From: Eucalyptus grandis
Taxonomy: Eukaryota > Streptophyta > Magnoliopsida > Myrtales > Myrtaceae
Length of the DNA stretch: 64,000 bases
NCBI RefSeq assembly: GCF_016545825.1
Contig: NC_052617.1
Coordinates: 53,573,382 to 53,637,381 of the forward strand
Direction: 5' to 3'
The notes under the pieces are model-generated. The model saw only the letters and a program-made list of their open reading frames with translations. It had not been told where the DNA came from and ran no database searches. The translations under genes and the position numbers were made by a program. Below are positions 34,860 to 46,400 of this stretch, piece by piece (the stretch's first letter is position 1; each line of letters opens with the position of its first letter).

Positions 34860-36170
34860 TTGCACCTTTTTCATTTTTTTTCGTACATCCCTTGCATCAT
34901 GTATGAAATCAAAGCCTTGCATGATAATCATTTAATTGTAGAATATAGACTATGTCACTAGACTGGGCTGTTTTGGGGAATCTTTTGATATTAGTGCTTC
35001 ATCGCCTTATCATATAAGACTCATCACCGTAGCGAAATAAACTTCTCTGTCCATTGAAGCCCAAGGAAATGCGGGTGTACAACTTGAGTTTCTCGGTTAA
35101 CATGTTCTCATGGTGCAATAAGGAAAGAGAGAATTACAAATTTCCATCTTTACAGTATCCTTTTAGTTTCACATAGGGAGATCACGATACGACTTTCTTG
35201 ACATCGAAATTTGTATCTCGCAGCAGCACTTCTACATCATAATTGATTTTGTACCACACTAATCCATGATTTGTCCCTCTATTCTTGTACTTCATTGCCA
35301 TTTTCTCGAACTCGATTGTAGGAAATTGCTTTGCATACTACTCAACATCGTGGCGAAGTTTAGGACCCAGTTGTAGCAATCTTTGATTGAAAGTGAGGGG
35401 AAGACCTCATTGTGGCCAAGAAGTCCTTCAACTTTGTTCCTGCTAGACAAATTTTTTTAACATCAAATAAAGAAAGCGTGAACAAAAAAGAGGAAGCAGT
35501 AGAGAAAAAGCATTAAGCATGCTTGAATGCAAGAGGTGATTTGAACCATCTATAATTGGCAAACAAAAAAATGAATTTGGTAGAATCATTCATCTTTGGT
35601 TATGACCTTGATTTTCACTACCCAACTGATGACAGCATCAAAGAACTCACTACTTCCACAAAGTCCTCTTCGACAAGAAAGCAACAAGATGGACAAATTT
35701 ATAAGTAACCAACATAAAAACCCTGAATATGAAAGCACAATCTAGTCCACAAGAAGCCTCTACCATCAGGAGCCATGGCGGATGCATCTCGTGCAACATA
35801 GCAATATGAACAGATTCCGTCACAATTTCAATTCCGTCACAATTTCAACTCTGGAACCATCAATTCCTTACAGAGATTTGAAAGCAAAAAAGAGGGATAA
35901 ATTGATTCCTATTTTTGATGGGTTAACGGTAGTACAATTAAAGTGCCTACATTACCTACAAGTAAAGGGTAGATGAACTATAAGATTTGCGTAAGTTCTT
36001 CAAGGTATATCTAGCAGACTCGTAGAAAGGAGAGAATGTGAAGTTTTTGCATTACCTTTTTCTTCAAGTTTACTAGAACCGAATGACTTCAGTCCCCCAG
36101 AAACAAGTTCAATAAAAAAAGGAAACAGAGGTAAGAAAGTAATACAGAGTATTTCACAAACATCTCAATC
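34860..36170. other. MULE interior with unidentified sequence
   Basis: Several short frames occur. On the minus strand, FEKMAMKYKNRGTNHGLVWY (around 35240-35320) looks protein-like and may be another captured fragment, but no family was recognised. A lowered AT content compared with the flanks was not evident. Confidence 0.35.
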
Positions 36171-36178
36171 TCGAGCAC

Positions 36179-36420
36179 AATTCGAATCCACCCAAGACAG
36201 AGGACATCTCCATCTCATCTCAAGTACCCACATCTCGAGCATAATTCGAATCCACTTTCACGGACCCAACCATGAGAGAAAGAACATCTCCATCTCGAGT
36301 ATCCACATCTCGGGCGCAATTCGAATCCACTTCCACGGACTCAACCATGAGACAAAGAACATCTCCATCTCGAGTACCCACATCTTGGGCACAATTCAAA
36401 TCCACTTCCACGAACCCAAC
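36179..36420 (-). repeat. 75-bp tandem repeats encoding a 25-residue unit
   Basis: The phrase 'aattcgaatccac' recurs at about 36179, 36243, 36318 and 36393. The period is 75 bp, with the first unit shortened by 11 bp. On the minus strand the units read [40 protein letters not shown] and [13 protein letters not shown]. They form the C-terminal half of the chimeric ATP2-derived frame. Confidence 0.8.
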
Positions 36421-36978
36421 TGAGAGAGAGATAGAGAGAAAAGGAGGGCACGTACCTTTGGAACTCAGGGAGCCAGTACTGAGCACGCGCTGACCACGCA
36501 CCAGCCCTTCGGTTCCGTCCATGGCGATGGTCCTCACCATGTTCTCGCCCAGGTGTTGGGCCACCTCCAACACGAGCCTGATCGAGTTGTCGAACACCTC
36601 CAGGGCCGTCAAGATCGGGGGCAAGCCCTTGTCGAACCGCACGTCGACCACGGCGCTGATCACCTGGCACACCTGCTCGATCGCGCCGGGGCCGGTGAAC
36701 TCATCGGTGATCCTACCCTTCCCGGCGCCCTTGGCCGCGGCGACGGGGAGGAGGGGGATGCGGCGGCGGCGGCGGAGGTGGAGTAGTGGGCAGTGCGGGT
36801 GAGGAGGTAGCCGTGGGGGAGGGGCGGTGGTGGTAGTGGTGGTGGCGGGGGCGGAGGAGGGGGTGAAGAAGGGGGCGGATTTGGGGTTGGAGGAGGAGGT
36901 GGGCCGCGACGGCGATCGGCGGAGGCCGGCGGAGCGGAGGAGGGTCGGCAGGAGCCGGCGCGAAGACGGCGACGCCAT
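36220..36978 (-). CDS. Chimeric frame: captured mitochondrial ATP synthase beta-subunit exon 1 fused to 25-residue repeats
   Basis: From ATG at 36978 the frame reads [20 protein letters not shown], the presequence start of plant ATP2. The beta-subunit N-terminal beta-barrel domain follows: [59 protein letters not shown] and [16 protein letters not shown]. After TGS the ATP2 sequence stops. SLSSK and the MULE's 25-residue repeats follow, to a stop at 36220 (252 residues). No Walker A motif or catalytic domain is present, so it cannot be an ATPase. Between residues of about 50 and 85 the frame is shifted. The alternative frame there reads [19 protein letters not shown], the expected presequence, so two compensating indels are present. 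5' flanking sequence of ATP2 seems to have been taken as well. Transcription would start in or near the right TIR. Whether it is expressed is unknown. Confidence 0.8.
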   Translation of the reverse strand: MASPSSRRLLPTLLRSAGLRRSPSRPTSSSNPKSAPFFTPSSAPATTTTTTAPPPRLPPHPHCPLLHLRRRRRIPLLPVAAAKGAGKGRITDEFTGPGAIEQVCQVISAVVDVRFDKGLPPILTALEVFDNSIRLVLEVAQHLGENMVRTIAMDGTEGLVRGQRVLSTGSLSSKGTCPPFLSISLSVGFVEVDLNCAQDVGTRDGDVLCLMVESVEVDSNCARDVDTRDGDVLSLMVGSVKVDSNYARDVGT

Positions 36979-37030
36979 GAAGGAGGGGTGGGGGTTGAGA
37001 GTGAGAAGGGAGGAGTGAGAAGAGTACGAA

Positions 37031-37246
37031 GGGTTTTGTTTTTTAGGGTTTGTCAAATTCTATCAATACTTTTTGTGGACAAAATTGCCCATGCTCCGGC
37101 AACCGGAAATACCACACGCTCACCGGCCGGCGGGTTCGGGTCCTATTTGAGACTTATTAAACTTCCAGATCCTTATTTGGACAACGACTACTTTTGCCTT
37201 TATTTGAAAATGAAATTTCACTTTGGTCCTTATTTGAAATTTTCCC
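37031..37246 (-). repeat. Right terminal inverted repeat of the MULE
   Basis: This is the inverted partner of 30033-30243, ending in the terminal CCC at 37246. Read on the minus strand it points toward the captured ATP2-derived frame, whose ATG lies about 53 bp inside the TIR's inner edge. Confidence 0.9.
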
Positions 37247-37255
37247 TGATTTTAA

Positions 37256-37781
37256 TGATCATTCGCTGAAGGTCAAGCGGCTTGACCATTCAACCACTAT
37301 GACTTTGCGAATCATAGAGAATACTAGGTTTTGGCAAACAAGCTGTGCTTCATTAATTGAAGAAAATATTAGGTTTTAGCAAACAAGCTGGGCTTCTAAA
37401 AAAGCATTTCTTGTTTTAACTTACAAGTGCCTACATGCCTTATTTTCTCAATTGGTATAGTATTTTCTTTTCTTGCTAACGGTAATGCCCACTAGTTTTT
37501 TTATATCTAAGTGATTTCGAGATTTAGACGAGAATTCAAATGAAACCTTTTAAGAACTTACTTAAGTTAGAAAAGTCATTATGATTAGGAAACCATGGTC
37601 ACTATCATTGATAATCTTTTGAGTTTTCTCTCTTTAATAGCGAATCAAGCTTGAACAAAAGGGTTTTTAAGGCTTACAGCCGGACCATGCCCCTTTGAAC
37701 ATTCTCCTCCACGCTATGCTTGGGAAATGAGGGGAAATGAGGAATGGAAATTTAGACGGAAAGTGAACAAATATTACATTT
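37256..37781. repeat. Segmental duplication copy 1, right part
   Basis: This continues the copy-1 homology after the MULE. 'gaaggtcaagcggcttgacc' and downstream sequence match 39054-39674 in the same orientation. Copy 2 carries about 125 bp (39180-39306) that is absent here. Confidence 0.85.
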
Positions 37782-37873
37782 AAAAAAAAAATTAGTATTT
37801 CTTTTGAATTTTTTCCCCTTCTACACCCAAAACGAAGCTTTACAAGTTCAACACAAGTCGATCGAGGCCCTTA

Positions 37874-38460
37874 GCCATTAAAGGCATGTATGATAATCCT
37901 TTTATTTCTTTATTTTTCTATCTTTATCTTCTCGGGAATAGATTTGAAATATAAATTTGTTTGATAACATAATTATATTTTTCTATTTTCGAGGTGAATT
38001 TTGTGCATAGAGATAGATTTATAATAGAAATGATAAATAAATTTTTATATTTTTCCATTTCTAGAAAATAAATAAAAATTAGAGCTTTTTCTGATTGCTC
38101 GCTCCCGCTCTTTCGCATGTGATCCCCATGAGAAGACTACCCTTCTTCTCGTGCCCAAGACTCTCCTTGTCCCAGACCCCTAAATTGGCCCCCACCTCTT
38201 CTGATCCCTTCGCCTTCGCCCATTCCACCGGCGGCTATTACGGGTCTGCATGATAACATTTCCATTTCTCCCAATTTCTGTTCTTCTATTTTTCGAAACA
38301 AAAAAAGAATGTAAACTGTTGATAAAAATTTTGTTCCTAACAATTTATCTATTTTTTGTTCACAGAATAATTTTGGAACATAAATAAGAAAAAAAAATAA
38401 CATTTTATTCCCGGGAACAATTTCTAGAATAAGTCAATTTTCTTTTTTATTTTTCTTTTG
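37874..38460. repeat. AT-rich hAT/MITE-like termini
   Basis: GCATGTATGATAATCC (37874) and GCATGATAACATTTCC (38250) resemble each other and the reverse complement of the sequence ending near 40388 (GCAAATGATAATCATCC). These look like ends of one or two nested elements that may enclose 38.5-40.2 kb. No convincing target duplication was found, so this is tentative. Confidence 0.35.
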
Positions 38461-38552
38461 TTCCTTTCTCTTACTGTGGCCACCTCCAATCGCCCAGAGC
38501 CACCGCCGACCACTGCCTGCCGCTGCCCACCGCTTGCTGCCGACCGCCCGGT

Positions 38553-39674
38553 GCCGCGCTCCAGTCATTGGACAGGGCGGCGAAGGAGCATGCAAAGTGG
38601 TGCTTTCGTTGGTGGGCTGCGGGTCGTCTCTGCGGCTTCTGCGGCTTTTGCGGAAGGGAAGACAATGGACGAGGAAAGACGGGCGGACAGGGGAAGGACG
38701 TGGTCCAACTTTGGCTTGGTGTTCGGTCCGCCTCGGCTGTCGCGGTCTATTGCATTCTTTATTTTGTTTCTTAATTTTGTTTTTTGTTCTTGTTTTTTGT
38801 TTTTTTAAATTTTACCTGCAAATGATTAGATAAATTGAACTTTGTATTTCATTAGATTAAAGTTGGTCTTGCAACTATTTATTTAAGCATTGGCCAGGTG
38901 TCATATGTGTCGTATTGCTCCGTAAAATTTTGGGAGTCGAATTTGAGTTGAATGATTTCTTATGAATATTTAATATTTGAAGACTTGGATTTCCTTAATA
39001 ATGAAAAAAAATGTATTATGCTTGAATCTGATTATATTTTAATAATGGTTTGTTGAAGGTCAAGCGCCTTGACCATTCAACCACCATGACTTAGCGAATT
39101 GTAGAGAATACTAGGTTTTTGACAAACAAGCTGTGCTTCATTAATTGAAGAAAATATTAGGTTTTAGCAAACAAGCTGTGCTTCATTGACTGTTTAGTTA
39201 CATGTGCAACCTCACCGTGGATTAGAAGTCAGAGCTCCCAAAGGTGTCCTCTGTGTTTTGTCTGTTTGTTTATAGTGACGGTGGATTCTATGGAAGCATT
39301 CATTGTTTTAACTTACGAGTGCCTGCATGCCTTATTCTCTCAATTGGTATAGTATTTTTTTTTTCTTGCTAACGGTAAGCCCACTAGTTATTTTATATCT
39401 AGGTGATTTCGAGATTCAGATGAGAATTCAAACGAAACATTTTAAGAACTTACTTAAGTTAGAAAAGTCATTATGATTAGGAAGTCACGGTCACTATCAT
39501 CGATAATCTTTTGAATTTTCTCTCTTTAATAGCGAATCAAGCTCGAACAAAAGGGTTTTTAAGGCTTACAGCCGGACCATGCCCCTTTGAACTTTCTCCT
39601 CCACGCTATGCTTGGGAAACGAGGGGAAGTGAGGAATGAAAATTTAGACGGAAAGTGAACAAATATTTACATTT
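38553..39674. repeat. Segmental duplication copy 2 (uninterrupted)
   Basis: This is a paralogue of 29546-30032 plus 37256-37781, same orientation, without the MULE. The insertion site in this copy reads 'attatattttaataatgg' near 39034-39051. It includes the S-domain kinase's upstream region and the first part of its signal-peptide region, but none of the lectin or kinase sequence. Confidence 0.85.
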
Positions 39675-39774
39675 TTCGTCATCTGCACTTCTCCAAGCTC
39701 CGCTTTGCCACCAACTCGCCAAGCCTTGCTACTCCTCATCCTGGTGCTGCCCCCTCCGCGACGAGGGCATCGTC

Positions 39775-40180
39775 ATCTTCTAGCGCAAGTTTATGCACAA
39801 GATCGGCATGGCCTGCCGGGGCCACCTAATTAACATCGCAAAGCCACTTGGTGCCTTCGCCTCTCCGGCGACAACATCTACTTGGTCTATGAGTTTGTTG
39901 ACGGCGCTAGCCTCTCCGGTCGCATGTGGAACCCTTTAATGCCCAATTTCACTGTCCTCCGGACTTTGATATTAAGGATGCAAATTGCCGCCTATGTTGC
40001 GCACGGCCTCAATTACGTTCACAGCAACACCGACTTTGATATGATCCTTGTCCATAACCACATCAAGAGTAACGGCATTGTGATGACGGAGTCATCATTT
40101 GAAGCCAAGATCTGCCACTTTGGGACTGCTTAGCTGTGCGACCAGGTGGATGAGAACGATGTGATTTTTGAGAGCAGGTG
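39775..40180 (+). pseudogene. LysM receptor-like kinase fragment (LYK4/5-type kinase N-lobe)
   Basis: The frames read RKFMHKIGMACRGHLINIAKPLGA and then, after a one-base shift near 39860, RLSGDNIYLVYEFVDGASL, PNFTVLRTLILRMQIAAYVA, HGLNYVHSN and LVHNHIKSNGIVMT, ending ICHFGTA. The TAG at 40131-40133 replaces the expected Gln codon, and the reading continues LCDQVDEND. This is the pattern of the pseudokinase-like LYK4/LYK5 class of LysM receptor kinases, which act in chitin perception. Only a middle part of the kinase domain is present: no LysM ectodomain, membrane span or C-lobe. It directly abuts copy 2 of the segmental duplication and is clearly non-functional. Confidence 0.8.
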
Positions 40181-40811
40181 GGTTTGGCAAGGGCCTCGAC
40201 AAGATCAAGGAGGAGGGGTTGGAAATTTTATGTTGTTATCAAATGATTTTTTTATTCTGGAAACAAAAATTCTGTTTTGTTATCCAACACGATTAAATGT
40301 TTAGAAACTCGTCTAGGAAATAGAAAAAGAAAAATATATTTCTAGCTATAAATTCTTCTTAGGAACAGGATGATTATCATTTGCGATCTAAGTATTTGGC
40401 CTTTTAGAATGCGAAGAGTTTTCAAATTCCTTTTTTTTAATAGATATTTTAGAATGTGTTTTTTTTTTTTATAATGAAATTGATCAAGATTTCTCGCAAT
40501 TATTTTCGAGTTTGCTATAAAGAAAAAGCTATCTCAAAATTGTTTTTATTATTTTTTTGTTTTTAATTTAAACCTCATTTTGTAATCTTATATCCTGAAA
40601 TTACTAGAGCGCATAAATTCAGTTAGATCTAAGCGTTGCCTTAAAATTCACACAATTGCACCACTTCTTTTAACTATTTTCCCTTCTTTTTTTCTCGTTC
40701 TTTAATTTTGTAAATGTACCGTATTTTCATTGCACTTTTTATATTTAAATATTAATAGAATAACGTGTCTCTTCGTTTATATTAATTAATTGATATTTAT
40801 TTAACTATATA

Positions 40812-40990
40812 ATTTGAGACAAAAATTCCAAATAAGGATTCAAGCTATTTTTTCAAATAAGGATTTGAAATAGACATTGTTTCACATAAAGACTAAAAGT
40901 TGCTAGCTCAATCTCAAAATTAAGGACCTCAGCTTGCTAGCCAAGCCAAATGTTCTCTGGTTGGTGAGCAACATTTCAAGCGACTAGAAC
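40812..40990. repeat. Decayed MULE terminus related to the 7.2-kb element
   Basis: 'ttccaaataaggattcaagc' and 'caaataaggatttgaaatag' echo the TIR theme of 30033 (CAAATAAGGACCC, then ...AAATAGTCGTTG), followed by 'tgctagc' motifs and 'ctaaaagttg'. No matching second terminus was found. Confidence 0.4.
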
Positions 40991-42439
40991 TTATGATGCC
41001 TTTATTTATTTGAAACTTACTTGATGTTTGTTTCTCAAGAATTTGTGGTGTGGTCTTGTTGCTGGGAGAGTTGAGCACGACTCATTATGCCTTTGTTTTG
41101 CTGCTCGATCAAATGAATGTGATGCATTCGGCGAAATGCTTAGTGGCATGATTAAAAAACCGAAAACATGTCAACATAGATTGCTTGTTTTCAATTGATT
41201 TGTTAAGAATTTAGATCTGATTCCAGTCACGTTTTGTTGTATTCGAATCCACATGTCGATTTTTTCTGGTGTTTTCATTGTCTGTTTTGCATATTTCTCA
41301 TGACGTTTCTATGATACTCACTACATAGGAAATGGTTGAGATCAATGTCATGCTTATGGATTCTCTGGAAACATGATGGTTTCCTTTTGCATCTTCATCT
41401 CGGGATTATGTTAGTATGTCGTGGTCATAGGTTAACATTCGAAAAATGGTAATAGCCAGAGTTGAAGGCTGCTGGCCATGTTCTTGTGATCGGTGATGAT
41501 CGGAGGTTGACGATGACGATAAAAATGGCACTTACAAAATCATATCCACTGTTAATGCTAGCCACGTCGAGTCTAATTTCTTATTTAGTGGTTTGTCCGA
41601 GTTTTCCCGACCATAAACCTTCCGATCATCGCATCCGAACATCGAATAGCACGAATTTCTAGTTCCTGTTGAGCCATTGACCTTCATTTTTTCTGTTATT
41701 CCCTAAAAGAACATGTTAAATTGAAGTACCGAATCTCGCCATCACGGAAGTTTCAGTTGTCTACATTCGCTTTATCGTTTGAAGCCTTGCTCAATGCACA
41801 AGGACGAAGAGAGGATTACAAGTGTTTATGAGAATGCGAAGGGGAAATGTAAAACTATATTGAACATCTAATGGGCCCCGCCCAAGGGCCCAAATATTTG
41901 GGCCCGATATCTGCATTAGCCAACTTCAAGTGCTCAATTTTCAGCCCAGACCGATGATGACCAACTACGAGCGAGATAGGATGATTCTGAACTCTTGGAG
42001 CTCCAGTGAAGCTTCTCCCTGCTTGGCACGATCACTTGGTGAGCTCGATGGTCGATTTAATTTATGTGGGTTCATTGAATTTAGCAGATTTTCTCGTGGG
42101 TCCCTCGTCAATCGATCAAATGGTCCGTATCCTTTGTCTTTTGGTATTTTTTTTTTTTTTTTTTGGGCCATCTTTACGGTTCATTTTGCGCTCGAATCAT
42201 CGGAGTCGAGGCGTAGACAATGAATGCGTGCACGGGCTCCAGGTGTAATGGAATGCCGGGGCTTTTCTTTTTTTCTTTTTGTGGGATATTCGAAGAGATG
42301 GGCATTCTTGAAATGCAGTAAATGGTTGGGCATGCCGGCATTGAGGCAGATGGGAATTGGAAGTTGCGGAGCGTGATATCTTAGGGATGCCATCGCTAGT
42401 TTGGCTTCAGTTTTTTGCACATAATGTCGTCTAGTTGTT
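40991..42439. other. Intergenic region, no recognised gene
   Basis: Only short frames occur (for example 41462-41662 and 41930-42223, both +) without family resemblance. Nothing further was recognised. Confidence 0.45.
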
Positions 42440-43363
42440 ACAAGCTCACCAACTCCTCCGTGGTTTGTCCTCGATCCATAAACCTACTAGGGGAGGTGGG
42501 GTATACCACTCAAATATCATGTCGTGACATCTTAAATTAACTCACTCAATTATTGTTCGCTTTGCTCTATCCCATTTCGAGTTTCGCGATTTTGTCTTTT
42601 GGCATACATGCAGACATTTCCCGAGAAGGTTAATTATTCTAGTAGGTCCAAAGTAAAGTTTGCCGTTATATCAAAAGGTGCATTCATAGTTAATTTTAGT
42701 ATTCACATAGATATTTTAGAATCGTTCTCTTCTCTTCTCGTTTGATGCACAATTTGGTCCATTTCTACTCCATTTGCCATCCTTGATGGAAGCCGCTCCT
42801 TATCTAGGCCTTTTGGAGGCCGCAATCACCTCCATATTGAACTGGATCCTTAAAAATCAACTATTGGAAAAGCTCATCCTGCTTCGGTGCTTCCATCCGT
42901 AGCTCCAGGCCAGTGATGTGAAGCTTGCAAAGTCAAAGATATCCACGTCAGTCTACACGTCATCCGGCAACACACTACGGATTGATCTCGGTCGCATCCA
43001 TTTACTCTGGTCACCTGGCTCTCTAATAGGTGTGGTTGGCTATGGTTATGGAAAGACATTGTTGCCAGGACACAAGGTTGGTGTTGGTGCGAGGAATTAC
43101 AAGTTTTCGTTTACGATGTTTATGCATGTGTATCAAATTCGATTCATAACTAATCAATCGGGATTATGGCATAGTCAATGCTGCTACGTAGAACCAGGCT
43201 TGAATAGAACCTAGACCAAGTAAGAGGATAAACAATAATTCTTCCTATGCGGATATTTGTGGATTCAAAAGGGGTTAATGGGTCCCGCAAGCTGCAGCTG
43301 CACTCCTCTTCTTCCACATTCTTCTAGGTGTAAAAAGTTTGCTTAGGAAATAGAGACGAGCAC

Positions 43364-43371
43364 TATAAATA
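43364..43371 (+). promoter_or_regulatory. TATA box of laccase locus A
   Basis: TATAAATA in the context 'gagcactataaatacac' lies 101 bp upstream of the locus A start codon. The same context is conserved at locus B. Confidence 0.65.
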
Positions 43372-43471
43372 CACAATGACCCGAGTAGTTTCGACATCGA
43401 AGTCACGAGACAGAGAGAGAGAGAGGACCTCCATCGCACTTGAGTTGAGAAGGCAAAGAAACAAAACTGAA

Positions 43472-46400
43472 ATGGGGTCGCAGGAAAGTATTATGATGTT
43501 ACTTTGCTTGGTTCTTGAGAGTAGAGAGCTCCTCTGCAATGCTCAAGGCAAGGTCCACTATTACGATTTCGTAGCAAGACTCTTTATCGTTCACCTTTCT
43601 TTTAGCTTTTATTTTAACAGTTTTTTAGCCTCAAATCATAATCAAGAGATGCCACATTTTTTAAAGCTCTTTTAGATAAAAGATGATTTTTTTTTTTCTG
43701 AAAAAGATGTCATATCTGTAGAGATGGTGTGTATAGACTATTGTAATCTACTTAATCAATCCGAACACTCAAAATACACGTGGCATATTCAAATAGGACA
43801 ATGACGAAAGTAAAATGATTGATTCATCAAGTTGATTCAAAAAGAGATTTGATATGCTTTTGTTGTGTGTTCATATGATTCGTCGGTTGGCTTCGTCACA
43901 TCGCTTTTCAAATGAATTTTGTACTTTCATGTCTATATTTATGGATAGATCAGTCTATCATAAGATTTTGGCTTTTCGTAACTGTTTCAATATCTTAAGT
44001 TTTAAATTTTCAATGATGTCCCAAGAAAATCTCTCAAAAATTCATTTAGAGCAGCTATTATTCCAAAACTTTCAGAAGTTTTGCTCCATATTGAAGACTC
44101 TTTATTTGGCAAACCTAGGGTCGTCAACACGTCATTGGGGTAAAAAAAAAATCTATTCAATACTATACTAACGAATATTATTTATAAAATTAGTAAAAAA
44201 CTCTCAGTTTAGTGTCTTAATATAATTATCGGAATAAGCCAAAACCCAACTTGGAATTCAAATTGACAACTTTTCTTCCATAGTGCCTTTCAATCTCAAA
44301 TGGTCAAGTCACATGAAAACCCATGTTGCTAAAAAGGGGAAATGAATAATTTTCATAAAAAGGAGAAGTGCCGCTTTCTGTCCAATTTGTTGTTCCAAGT
44401 TTGATTCCTAAAAAACTTAAGACATATTTTTCATGGACTAATGAAAATGGTAGAAAAAGAAATTCGAATGTGGAGTAGTTTGGATTCATTTGCAGACGTA
44501 TATTACTATATCTGTTAAACCCTAATCGGTTGAACTATGGGATGAAAACATGTAGCTGAAGGAGGCCAACTTCGCGAGGCCATGTAGAACGAAGAGCGTG
44601 TTGACAGTCAATGGCAGCTTTCCTGGGCCGGAGATTCGAGTTCACAAGGGAGACACCGTCTTTGTCAATGTTCGCAACCGTGGAGAATACGGCATCACCA
44701 TTCATTGGTACGTGAAATTGACTTATTCGATTCTACCAACCTGCGAATCAATCACACACGGAACCATTCATGGAAATTTTCTTTGGACAGTCAAACTAAT
44801 TGATCATGGATGACATAATCACTTTTGATCTATTTCTTCTCTGTCATCTTGGTCCAGATCAGGTGACCTGACTTTTGTATTTTGAGATTGATTCTAACAT
44901 TAGCCCGTGAAGTAATTGCTCATCTATTGTCATATTCGTCTCAAATTTTCACGGTTATTTCATCACATAGAAAGATCTAGCACATTCTTGTGTGATTAAT
45001 ATCAATTTTAGGTAGGATCCACTTGGTTTGAGGGTTTGTCAATGATGAAATTACATGTATATGTTGCACTCAGGATTATTTTTATTGACCGTTAAAGAAA
45101 CTGTCACTATTTGTTCTCGAAATGGAGTTTTGATGTCCAGCTACATTGGCTTGATCAAGGGTTTTGTATGGGTCATCCACCGAGACTCCCCACGAGGAAA
45201 ACCAAACAGATCAAACAGCCAGCACATAATTGTCGAATGGGACCTGGTTAAGTGTTAGCTGTGACTGCAAATGGGTGAATTTATTTACCGCTATTAAAGG
45301 TTGCTTCTCTCTAACTTCGTTTACCAGGCATGGAGTCAGGGAACCGAGAAATCCGTGGTCCGATGGACTAGAAAACATCAGAGTACCCTATCCAGCACAG
45401 AACTGGCTTTCTGCAGTAAATCAATTTTACGACCGATGAAGAAAGATTGTGGTGGCATGCTTACAGTGACTGGTCACAAGCCACTGTCCACGATGCCATC
45501 ATCATTTTACAGCTATTGGTACCTCTTATCCGTATCCCAGGCCTCATGCTGAAGATACCATAGTTCTTGGTATACCCCTTTTACCTTGTTCTTTCATAAC
45601 TTAGTCTATCTCTACCACAGTAGTTAACACTCAAATCCAGGTTTAAGCCACGAGTAAATAGTCATGGTACTTCGGGGCACACTTTCATTTGGGTCCCCTG
45701 AATTTCAATTTTTTGTCCTCCAGTCGATTCTCGAGCGAATTATCGATAGAAAATTTAGTGTTCTGGTTGATAGAAACTGAAGTTCAGTGACCCTAAAATA
45801 CATCGATGACCCACCAAGCAAGTCACCTTGCTCAATTTTCACTTTCTTATGATTTTTTCTTCGATGGAATGGCGAAGACATAACACATTTACAATCAATG
45901 GATGTTGGCAGCATCATGGTTCAAAGGCGATGTTATGGCTATAATCGAGGAGGCCATCGCAACTGGTGGGGATCCTAATACATCGGATGCTTTTACAAAC
46001 AATGGCCAACCTGGAGATCTCTATAATTGTTCTAGCAGTAAGAAATTATTGTCTATTGATTTCTCCAGGAGTATTAAAAGTGTTTACTAATTTCATACTG
46101 ACTGCAAATGGATTTACATAGCTAGTCCTTTTCTTCATTTGTAGATAGCATGTTTCGTCTAATGGTCAATTATGGTAAGACATAGCTCCTTCGAATAGTT
46201 AATGTTGTGATGAACGAAGAGATGTTTTTGGGGATTGCGAACCACAGTCTTACGGTTGTTGGGATGGATGCTGCACAGTTGAAGCCCATAAAGACTAGCT
46301 ACATTATGATCACTCCGGGGCAGACGATGGATGTCCTACCGACGGCGAACTAGGAGCAAAGCCACTATTACAAGGCCGGAAGCCCGTTTGCCGATACCAC

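Larger units (their letters stand above)
30033..37246 (+). mobile_element. Mutator-like element (MULE), 7.2 kb, with transposase remnant and captured gene
   Basis: Long terminal inverted repeats (about 210 bp each) begin GGGAAAATCTCAAATAAGGA on the left. The right end in reverse complement begins GGGAAAATTTCAAATAAGGA. The flanks GGATTTTAA (30024-30032) and TGATTTTAA (37247-37255) agree at 8 of 9 positions, the 9-bp duplication typical of Mutator. The paralogous segment at 38553-39674 runs straight through this site (near 39044) without the element, which confirms both boundaries independently. Inside are a MURA-type transposase pseudogene on the plus strand, a triplicated 90-bp unit, a 75-bp tandem array and, on the minus strand, a captured ATP synthase beta-subunit first exon. 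It lies about 490 bp upstream of the S-domain kinase start. Confidence 0.93.
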
